A stretch of 41,292 nucleotides of DNA from Ignavibacteria bacterium. GTDB taxonomy: Bacteria > Bacteroidota > Ignavibacteria > Ignavibacteriales > Melioribacteraceae. The stretch lies in contig JAAYAN010000240.1 of the NCBI GenBank assembly GCA_012719345.1, forward strand, positions 1-41,292. The letters run 5' to 3'. Each line of letters starts with the position of its first letter. The first letter of the stretch is position 1. Positions 35,359 to 41,292 of this stretch are shown in pieces. The notes below the pieces were generated by a model. That model made no database searches, was not told where the DNA came from, and saw only the letters and a list, made by a program, of their open reading frames with translations. The translations under genes were made by a program, and so were the position numbers.

Positions 35359-36009
35359 ATGAATATAATATTAACTGAAAAAGAGAAAAAACAGCTCGAT
35401 TATTTAATAAAAGAAACCGAAAAAATAACAGGTGCTGAAATTGTTTTATCGGTTGCTTTGCGGAGTGATTCCTATACTGAAATTCCTTGGAAAGCTTTTG
35501 CAACGGGGGTTTCTGTTTCGGGACTACTTTTTTTTCTTTTGAACACGCTAACAGATTATTGGTATTCACAAGTTGTTGTAACTTCAGCAATTGTTTTAAT
35601 TCTGATTACAGGCATTATTTTTGCACTTAGTACAGTTTTTTTTCCGGTTTTCGCAAAACTGTTTTTATCTAGCATACGTTCTGAAGAAGAAGTAAAACAA
35701 TATGCCGAGTCGTTATTTCTTTCAAAAAAAATATTTTTCACAAAAAACAGAAACGGCATTTTAATTCATGTAAGTCTGTTCGAAAAAAAAATTATAATAA
35801 TTCCCGATTCCGGTCTTGAAAAAATGCTTACTGAAAGCCAAATTAAAAATATCATTTCCGAAATGAAAAGCTTTTTGAAAAATAAAAAGATATTCGAAGC
35901 ATTCGAAGTTTCGTTAAAAAAACTTTCAGAAATATTAGCATATAAAAATTCTGGCGGCAAACCCGAAAATGAACTTTCGGATGAAATAATTCAGGAGAAA
36001 AAAAAATGA
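35359..36009 (+). CDS. TPM-domain membrane protein
   Basis: A 216-aa protein of the TPM (TLP18.3/Psb32/MOLO-1) domain family. A short cytoplasmic N-terminal stretch (LTEKEKKQLDYLIKETEKITGAEIVLSV) is followed by two hydrophobic membrane segments (about 45-62 and 72-98). The C-terminal part has ESLFLSKKIFFTKNRNGILIHVSLFEKKIIIIPDSGLE, the strand-turn pattern typical of this domain. Related proteins often occur with LemA and a second TPM protein in one operon; here the second follows immediately (4-base overlap), but LemA is not seen. The function is unclear. Confidence 0.75.
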   Translation: MNIILTEKEKKQLDYLIKETEKITGAEIVLSVALRSDSYTEIPWKAFATGVSVSGLLFFLLNTLTDYWYSQVVVTSAIVLILITGIIFALSTVFFPVFAKLFLSSIRSEEEVKQYAESLFLSKKIFFTKNRNGILIHVSLFEKKIIIIPDSGLEKMLTESQIKNIISEMKSFLKNKKIFEAFEVSLKKLSEILAYKNSGGKPENELSDEIIQEKKK

Positions 36010-36953
36010 AAAAATATTTGCTGATTGCTATTTTTTCTTTTGGATTATTCTTAAGTCTTCACGCAATTGAAATTCCGTATCTTACAGGAAGAGTTAACGA
36101 TTATGCTCAGATTTTATCGAAGGAAACCTGCACTCATTTATCGGATACATTAAAAGCACACGAAGAAAAAACCGGCAACCAGATTGCCGTTCTTACAATT
36201 CCTTCTTTATCCGGAGAAAACATTGAAGATTACGCCAACACAGTTTTTAACGAATGGGGATTGGGTGAAAAAGATAAAAATAACGGGATTTTAATTGTTG
36301 TTGTTCCCGATGACAGAAAAATGCGGATTGAAGTCGGTTACGGATTGGAAGGCAGTCTGCCGGACGCTGCTGCAAGCAGTATTATTCGCAATGTTATGGC
36401 TCCCCGTTTCCGGGAAAACGATTACGATGCCGGAATAACCGATTGTGTAAACGCAATTACCGAAATTCTTGAAGGCGGAGAGTTGCAGCAGTTTTATTCG
36501 GACGAAAACAATACTACAAGTTCGGACGATTCATTTTTTGAAATGGACACACCCGACCTCAGCATAACAGAAAGAATCCTAATAGGCGCGTTTATTTTCG
36601 GAATTATTGGATTATTTACTGCATTAGGAATATTAACTCCGGGAGCAGGCTGGTTTTTGTATTTTTTCCTCATCCCTTTTTGGGCGATGTTCCCGATTGT
36701 TGTTGTTGGAACAACAGGGGCATTGATTTGCTTAGTAATTTACTTAATAGGTTTTCCAGTTGCAAAAATTTTACTTAAAAATAAAGACTGGTATAAAAAA
36801 GCAGCAAAAGATTTGAAGACTAAAGGCAGTGCCCGAATCGGGGGATTTACAATTTCGGGCGGCGGTTCGTCTTCATCCTGGTCTTCAGGCGGATCAAGCT
36901 TTTCAGGCGGCGGCGGTTCGTCAGGCGGCGGCGGAGCATCCGGAAGCTGGTGA
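36006..36953 (+). CDS. TPM-domain protein, YgcG family, with Gly/Ser-rich tail
   Basis: A 315-aa exported protein: signal peptide about 1-20, TPM domain about 25-150 (VNDYAQILSKETCTHLSDTLKAHEEKTGNQIAVLTIPSL, then NGILIVVVPDDRKMRIEVGYGLEGSLPDAAA), two or three membrane segments about 190-255, and a C-terminal tail of Gly/Ser/Trp repeats (about 275-315), the usual YgcG layout. The start overlaps the preceding TPM gene by four bases, so both are made together. Members have been linked to photosystem repair in plants and proposed phosphatase activity; in bacteria the role is unknown. Confidence 0.85.
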   Translation: MKKYLLIAIFSFGLFLSLHAIEIPYLTGRVNDYAQILSKETCTHLSDTLKAHEEKTGNQIAVLTIPSLSGENIEDYANTVFNEWGLGEKDKNNGILIVVVPDDRKMRIEVGYGLEGSLPDAAASSIIRNVMAPRFRENDYDAGITDCVNAITEILEGGELQQFYSDENNTTSSDDSFFEMDTPDLSITERILIGAFIFGIIGLFTALGILTPGAGWFLYFFLIPFWAMFPIVVVGTTGALICLVIYLIGFPVAKILLKNKDWYKKAAKDLKTKGSARIGGFTISGGGSSSSWSSGGSSFSGGGGSSGGGGASGSW

Positions 36954-37013
36954 TAAAATTTAATTTGTAACGGAGCAGGTATTTACAATAAAATAATAGT
37001 AAATATTAAACCA

Positions 37014-37997
37014 TTGGGTTTTAATTGGGAAACTCAAAATCCTTTTTTGTTTTGCGTTCACCATTTAGATAAATATCCCGAAGGTAATTCGGAGTTAGGT
37101 CCTGCAGCCTCTCTTGAAGGAAGAAATATAGGACAAGATTTTACAGTTAAAGACGGCTGGAGAATGTATCACGGAGAAAAAATACCGGGATTTCCTACGC
37201 ATCCCCACAGAGGTTTTGAAACTGTAACTGTTGTACTCGAAGGTTTTGTTGATCATTCCGATTCGCACGGAGCTGCGGGAAGATATGGTAACGGCGATGT
37301 TCAGTGGATGACTGCCGGAGCCGGATTGCAGCATTCCGAAATGTTTCCCTTACTGAATAAAAATTCCCAAAATCCGCTGGAACTTTTTCAGATATGGATA
37401 AACCTGCCTAAAATGAAGAAGTTTTCGCCTCCTCATTATAAAATGCTATGGGCAGAGGAAATTCCTGTTTTGCAGGAAGAAGACTGTAATGGAAATAAAA
37501 TTGAAATGAGAATTATTGCAGGAAAATACAAAGAAACAAAATCGTCTATACCTGCACCCGACAGCTGGGCTGCTTCCGAAGAAAATGAAGTTTGTATCTG
37601 GCTGGTAAAAATGGCAAAAAAATCGAAATGGATTATTCCCGAAGCTTCATTCGATGTAAACCGTTCTCTATATTTTTATAAAGGGGCGGACATAAATTTA
37701 GCGGGAGTAAATATAAAACCATACAATGCAATCGAGCTTCTTGCCGATCAGAAGATAATTGTTGAAAACGGAAATGAAGAAGCCTGCCTTTTATTGCTTC
37801 AGGGCAAACCGATTAACGAGCCGGTTGTTCAGCACGGTCCGTTTGTTATGAATACTTACGAAGAAATTAAAGAGGCCTTTTCCGATTACAGAAGAACTCA
37901 ATTCGGCGGCTGGTCTTGGGAAAGATACGATAATGTCCATCCGCCTGAAAAAGGGAGATTTGCAAATTATGCCGACGGAACTGAAGAAATAAAGTGA
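37014..37997 (+). CDS. Pirin family protein
   Basis: A 327-aa cupin-fold pirin. The metal-binding set matches the family: His63 and His65 (FPTHPHRGFET), and His107 and Glu109 (GLQHSEMF), followed by PLELFQIWINLP. Pirins bind iron, and some have quercetin 2,3-dioxygenase activity; the natural substrate here is unknown. It begins with TTG at 37014 (start sequence GFNWETQNPFLFCVHHLDKYP fits other pirin starts); no ATG lies upstream in frame before the stop at 36954. A single gene, 60 bases after the TPM pair. Confidence 0.85.
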   Translation: MGFNWETQNPFLFCVHHLDKYPEGNSELGPAASLEGRNIGQDFTVKDGWRMYHGEKIPGFPTHPHRGFETVTVVLEGFVDHSDSHGAAGRYGNGDVQWMTAGAGLQHSEMFPLLNKNSQNPLELFQIWINLPKMKKFSPPHYKMLWAEEIPVLQEEDCNGNKIEMRIIAGKYKETKSSIPAPDSWAASEENEVCIWLVKMAKKSKWIIPEASFDVNRSLYFYKGADINLAGVNIKPYNAIELLADQKIIVENGNEEACLLLLQGKPINEPVVQHGPFVMNTYEEIKEAFSDYRRTQFGGWSWERYDNVHPPEKGRFANYADGTEEIK

Positions 37998-38103
37998 TCA
38001 ATCAACGGATGTATAATTAAAAAACAGAAAAGAAATAGTTACAAAAGCAATTACTTTATATTATATTACAAAATAACATTTGGAGCATTATTAACAGGAT
38101 TAA

Positions 38104-39054
38104 ATGCAGGAAATTGTTTTCTTAAAAACGAACAAGCCCAAATGGGAAAAAATAGAACAAAAGATTAAAAACGTAAAAGATATAAATCCGGATGAACTTG
38201 CCGAGCTTTTTATCAACCTTACAGACGATCTTTCGTATGCCCGTACTTTTTATCCGAAAAGTAAAGTTACAGCATATCTTAATGGATTAACATTAAAAGT
38301 TCATCAAAAAATTTATCAGAAAAAGCGCGATAAAAACGATAGAATAATAAAATTCTGGACAACAGAACTGCCTCTTGTTATTGCACGCCATCAAAAAGAA
38401 CTTTTATACTCCTTTCTCTTTTTTCTAATTTCAATTTTAATAGGGGTTGTATCGGCTGCCAACGACGATACTTTTGTCCGATTGATTTTAGGCGACAGTT
38501 ACGTGAATATGACACTGGAAAATATTGAAAAAGGCGACCCGATGGCGATCTATAAAAGTATGCATCAGATAGATATGTTTTGGGGAATTACAGTAAATAA
38601 TATTCTTGTTTCGTTTTATACTTTTGTTTTCGGCACTTTATTTTCCGCGGGAACCGTTTTTCTGCTTTTTTCGAACGGGGTAATGCTTGGCTCGTTTCAA
38701 TATTTCTTTTTTCAAAAAGGATTGCTTTTGCAATCGGTGCTTGTAATATGGATTCACGGAACAATTGAAATATCTTCGATTGTTATTGCCGGCGGCGCGG
38801 GAATTGTTTTGGGCAACAGCATTCTTTTTCCGGGTACATATTCCAGACTCGAATCCTTTAAAAGAGGAGCTGCCGACGGACTTAAAATTGTAATTGGGCT
38901 TATCCCGCTGTTTATTGCTGCAGGGTTTCTTGAAAGTTTTGTAACCCGCTACACAAATATGCCAATGTGGCTTAGTCTTTTTATTATTATTTCGTCACTT
39001 ATATTTATTCTTTTTTATTTTGTTTATTATCCTGTAAAACTAAAAAACAAATAG
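38104..39054 (+). CDS. SpoIIM family membrane protein
   Basis: A 316-aa protein of the stage II sporulation protein M (SpoIIM) superfamily, with a cytoplasmic N-terminal helical domain (about 1-95) and about five or six membrane segments from LLYSFLFFLISILIGVV onward. Diagnostic strings are NNILVSFYTFVFGTLFSAGTVFLLFSNGVMLG and WIHGTIEISSIVIAGGAGIVLG. The name does not imply sporulation: outside Firmicutes the gene typically sits in a cluster with RDD, DUF4129, DUF4350, MoxR and DUF58 genes, as begins here. It starts an apparent operon of four genes that continues beyond the window. Confidence 0.88.
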   Translation: MQEIVFLKTNKPKWEKIEQKIKNVKDINPDELAELFINLTDDLSYARTFYPKSKVTAYLNGLTLKVHQKIYQKKRDKNDRIIKFWTTELPLVIARHQKELLYSFLFFLISILIGVVSAANDDTFVRLILGDSYVNMTLENIEKGDPMAIYKSMHQIDMFWGITVNNILVSFYTFVFGTLFSAGTVFLLFSNGVMLGSFQYFFFQKGLLLQSVLVIWIHGTIEISSIVIAGGAGIVLGNSILFPGTYSRLESFKRGAADGLKIVIGLIPLFIAAGFLESFVTRYTNMPMWLSLFIIISSLIFILFYFVYYPVKLKNK

Positions 39055-39063
39055 GAGTAGAAA

Positions 39064-39936
39064 ATGACTGAAACAGACAGAATTGAGTTTTATAAAGTAA
39101 GAGATTTCAGCGAAACATTGAATGTAACATTTGCATTTCTTCGGGAAAACTTCAAAAAGTTTCTTAAAGCCTTTATTTTTATAGCCGGTCCGTTTTTATT
39201 GCTTCAAACAATAGTACAAGTTTACATCTATTCAAAATTTTTTAATAATTATGCACTCGAAGGTATTTTTGATTTGTCGTTTTACTTAAATTTATTGAGT
39301 GTTTATCCTTTTATGATTCTCACAGTTACAGTAATTGAGCTGGTAACTTATAAATACATTATTCTTTACGGAAAATACGGCAGGGACGGGTTTGATATTA
39401 ATACTTTGTGGGTTGAATGCAGAAAAGATTTTTGGAGAATGCTCGGGTTAACAATTTTAACAGGAATGATAATAGTTATTTCCGCGTTATTTTTTTTAAT
39501 TCCCGGTGTTTATTTTGCTGTAGCATTAAGCATTTCAGGATTTATTCTTTTACAGGAAAACGCCGGGGTTTTTGAATCGATAAGCCGGAGTATAAGTCTT
39601 ATTAAAAATTACTGGTGGTTTACTTGCGGAATTTTGATAATTGTTTACATCGTTCAAGTAATGCTCAGTTATGCAATTTCTTTTCCAGCAATGATTCTTT
39701 CGTTTATTGTAGGTTTTCATAATATGGAAGCATCCGAAAACTTTTCATCATTAATGAGCATTATTTCAATAATAAGCACAATTGCTCAAAACATTTCTTA
39801 TTTTATTTATACGTTTGGAATGATTGCAATTGCGTTTATTTATTTTACTCTGATTGAAAGAAAAGAAGCCAAAGGTTTGGAAAGCAGGCTTGACCAAATG
39901 ATTTCAAATCAGACGGAACCCGATCAGAATGTTTAA
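39064..39936 (+). CDS. Multi-pass membrane protein of the SpoIIM/DUF4129 cluster
   Basis: A 290-aa protein with six or so membrane segments (about residues 40-60, 75-95, 127-146, 148-165, 190-215 and 235-265) and no clear catalytic motif. The region FSETLNVTFAFLRENFKKFLKAFIFIAGP, with a later ENAGVFESISRSISLIKNYWWFTCGILII block, resembles the membrane domain found in some glycerophosphodiester phosphodiesterase-like or DUF7544-type proteins, though I claim only a membrane protein. It lies nine bases after the SpoIIM gene and overlaps the DUF4129 gene by 8 bases, so it is co-expressed with them. Confidence 0.75.
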   Translation: MTETDRIEFYKVRDFSETLNVTFAFLRENFKKFLKAFIFIAGPFLLLQTIVQVYIYSKFFNNYALEGIFDLSFYLNLLSVYPFMILTVTVIELVTYKYIILYGKYGRDGFDINTLWVECRKDFWRMLGLTILTGMIIVISALFFLIPGVYFAVALSISGFILLQENAGVFESISRSISLIKNYWWFTCGILIIVYIVQVMLSYAISFPAMILSFIVGFHNMEASENFSSLMSIISIISTIAQNISYFIYTFGMIAIAFIYFTLIERKEAKGLESRLDQMISNQTEPDQNV

Positions 39937-40657
39937 AACCCTTTGCCTTTTTCTTTTTCTGGTTTTGTATATTATTCCAGGTTTTTGCAGCGGAAATACC
40001 GATTCGCTTCAAACTGGCGGAAAAACGCAAAATATTGAAGTGCGGACTCCTTCGGATGCAGCGATAAAAAAAATTCTGCAGGATGATGATTTCAATTACG
40101 ATAAAAACGCACCGGCAGAGCTGGACTTTGGGAATATGATTATAAACTGGTTTTTCGAAAATATAGTGGAGCCGCTTATCCGGCTGCTTGGTAATGATGT
40201 AACTGAATTTATTTATTATCTGTTTTTTGCGGCGATAATAATTTATGCGGTAATAAAACTCTTCGGAAAAGATATAAACTGGATTTTCCGAAAAGCAGAA
40301 AAAGAAAATCCGCTGGTAAATTTACTTGATACAAAAGAAAATCTTGCAGCAACAGATTTCGAAAAACTGATTGAAGCGGCAATTAAAAGCGGCGAACTGA
40401 GAAATGCTGTGCGGCTCATTTATCTTCAGGTTTTAAAGGAACTGTCGGCTAAAGAAATAATTGACTGGCGTATTGATAAAACGAATTACGATTATTTGAA
40501 TGAAATTAAGAAAAAGAAAGGCACTGCTTATCTGCCGCTTTTTGAAGAAATAACAAAGATTTTTGAATATATTTGGTACGGCAATTTTATTCCCCTGCCA
40601 GATGTTGTTGACGAAATGCAGAAAAAAAACGCACAGATTTTAAGGGCGGTTATATAA
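39929..40657 (+). CDS. DUF4129 domain-containing protein
   Basis: A 242-aa protein with an N-terminal signal or anchor (MFKTLCLFLFLVLYIIPGFCSG), one membrane segment about residues 90-110 (FIYYLFFAAIIIYAVIKLF), and a cytoplasmic C-terminal domain. The tail contains KTNYDYLNEI and EEITKIFEYIWYGN, which fit the DUF4129 signature. The domain is common in clusters with MoxR ATPases and DUF58 proteins, where a part in the assembly of envelope complexes has been proposed. The next gene starts one base after its stop. Confidence 0.85.
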   Translation: MFKTLCLFLFLVLYIIPGFCSGNTDSLQTGGKTQNIEVRTPSDAAIKKILQDDDFNYDKNAPAELDFGNMIINWFFENIVEPLIRLLGNDVTEFIYYLFFAAIIIYAVIKLFGKDINWIFRKAEKENPLVNLLDTKENLAATDFEKLIEAAIKSGELRNAVRLIYLQVLKELSAKEIIDWRIDKTNYDYLNEIKKKKGTAYLPLFEEITKIFEYIWYGNFIPLPDVVDEMQKKNAQILRAVI

Positions 40658-40658
40658 A

Positions 40659-41292
40659 ATGAAAAACCTGAAATTTTATATAATGATATTTTTTTCGCTG
40701 GTTATTTTGATACTTTTCGAACTAAGCCAGCCCAAAGAAATTGACTGGACTGAAAATTATACAAAATCTTCAAAAATACCATACGGCGGGTACATTGTTC
40801 ATTCTCTTTTGCCGGAAATATTTAAAAACGGAAAAATTATTGAAAGCGAAACCGAATTATACCGCACACTTCGAAATAAGAACTACCGTAACACAAATCT
40901 GATTATTATAAACAATACGTTTCAGCCTGATAAATACGATTTGAAGGAGCTTCTGAAATTTACAGAAAAATCGAACAATGTTTTTATTGCGGCAAACATA
41001 TTTTCAAAAGAATTAACAGATACACTTAATATTAAAATTTCATACTCTTTTTTAAATGATTCAACTTCAACCTATAAACTTAATTATGTTACCGGATGCG
41101 AAGAAATAAAAATAAACAAAAGACCTTACGGTTATTATTTTGAAAAATATGATACTGCAAACACTCAAATATTAGGTATTTCAAAAGATGGCAAGGCTAA
41201 TTTCATATCACACAAATTCGGAAAAGGCAAAATATTCATTCATACAGATCCCATTGTTTTTACAAATTATACCGCTGTTGATACAATAAACA
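40659..41292 (+). CDS. DUF4350-like membrane-anchored protein (partial, 3' end outside window)
   Basis: Starts at ATG 40659, one base after the DUF4129 stop, and stays open to the end of the window (211 codons). It has one N-terminal membrane segment (MIFFSLVILILFELS), followed by a region that fits DUF4350: KIPYGGYIVHSLLPEIFKN, NTNLIIINNTFQPDKYDLKELLKF and KFGKGKIFIHTDPIVFTNY, an ABC-type/GATase-like fold arrangement. MoxR ATPase and DUF58 genes usually follow next in such clusters. Truncated by the window edge, not by mutation. Confidence 0.8.
   Translation, partial: MKNLKFYIMIFFSLVILILFELSQPKEIDWTENYTKSSKIPYGGYIVHSLLPEIFKNGKIIESETELYRTLRNKNYRNTNLIIINNTFQPDKYDLKELLKFTEKSNNVFIAANIFSKELTDTLNIKISYSFLNDSTSTYKLNYVTGCEEIKINKRPYGYYFEKYDTANTQILGISKDGKANFISHKFGKGKIFIHTDPIVFTNYTAVDTIN

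Noticed and set aside
36860-36953. DNA repeat of Gly/Ser codons
   Set aside because: It is the low-complexity Gly/Ser/Trp tail normal for YgcG-type TPM proteins.
38104-39054. Sporulation role from the SpoIIM name
   Set aside because: The family is widespread in non-sporulating bacteria, usually in this same DUF4129/DUF4350 cluster; no other sporulation gene is present.
1-41292. CRISPR arrays, tRNA, rRNA and intact insertion sequences
   Set aside because: No regularly spaced repeats, no tRNA cloverleaf signature, no rRNA sequence and no transposase reading frame were seen on either strand.

Overview
This 41.3 kb AT-rich window looks like chromosomal DNA from the Bacteroidota/Chlorobi side of bacteria, most likely Ignavibacteriota. 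The evidence is a type IX secretion (T9SS) C-terminal sorting domain of the NPFNPSTTIKYSIPE kind, a Bacteroidota-style promoter (TTTG-N20-TAnnTTTG) before rpmH, DUF5916 and patatin-Omp85 outer-membrane proteins, and many secreted proteins. No rRNA, tRNA, CRISPR array or intact insertion sequence was seen.

Layout. (1) 63-719: one helical protein of unknown function. (2) 895-14882: a long minus-strand block. It holds a modular T9SS surface protein with an internal-thioester (TQXA) domain, RlmD with a second methyltransferase, a propeller-like lipoprotein, and the housekeeping run mnmE-mnmG-rsmG-murQ, which continues into a SIR2-like gene and a PadR-like regulator. Two perfect 16-bp parS sites lie between mnmE and mnmG. 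(3) From 15118 most genes run on the plus strand: clpB, rpmH-rnpA-yidC, a patatin-POTRA-barrel protein and a DUF5916 protein. A yeast-type cytosine deaminase, a helical hypothetical protein and a GroES-like protein are on the minus strand. rnpA/rpmH/yidC beside mnmE/mnmG/rsmG, the parS pair and the strand switch near 14.9 kb together suggest the origin-proximal chromosome, although no dnaA gene or DnaA-box cluster was seen.

(4) 27.4-35.1 kb is more accessory: a small secreted protein with an in-frame 54-bp tandem duplication, a Fic protein with an N-terminal inhibitory motif, then a membrane protein, a winged-helix regulator and a secreted transglutaminase-SUMF1 fusion. An identical 20-bp palindromic sequence precedes both the membrane-protein/regulator pair and the fusion gene. 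A secreted metallo-beta-lactamase-fold hydrolase, a zinc-ribbon methyltransferase and a divergent M1-like metallopeptidase follow. (5) 35.3-41.3 kb holds two TPM-domain proteins, a pirin, and the start of a SpoIIM / membrane protein / DUF4129 / DUF4350 cluster that runs off the window.

The best candidates for undescribed biology are the regulator/membrane protein/transglutaminase-SUMF1 unit with its shared operator, the thioester adhesin carrying a T9SS tail, and a palindromic DNA element inserted in frame in that adhesin's sorting domain. All functions are inferred from sequence alone; no searches were run.
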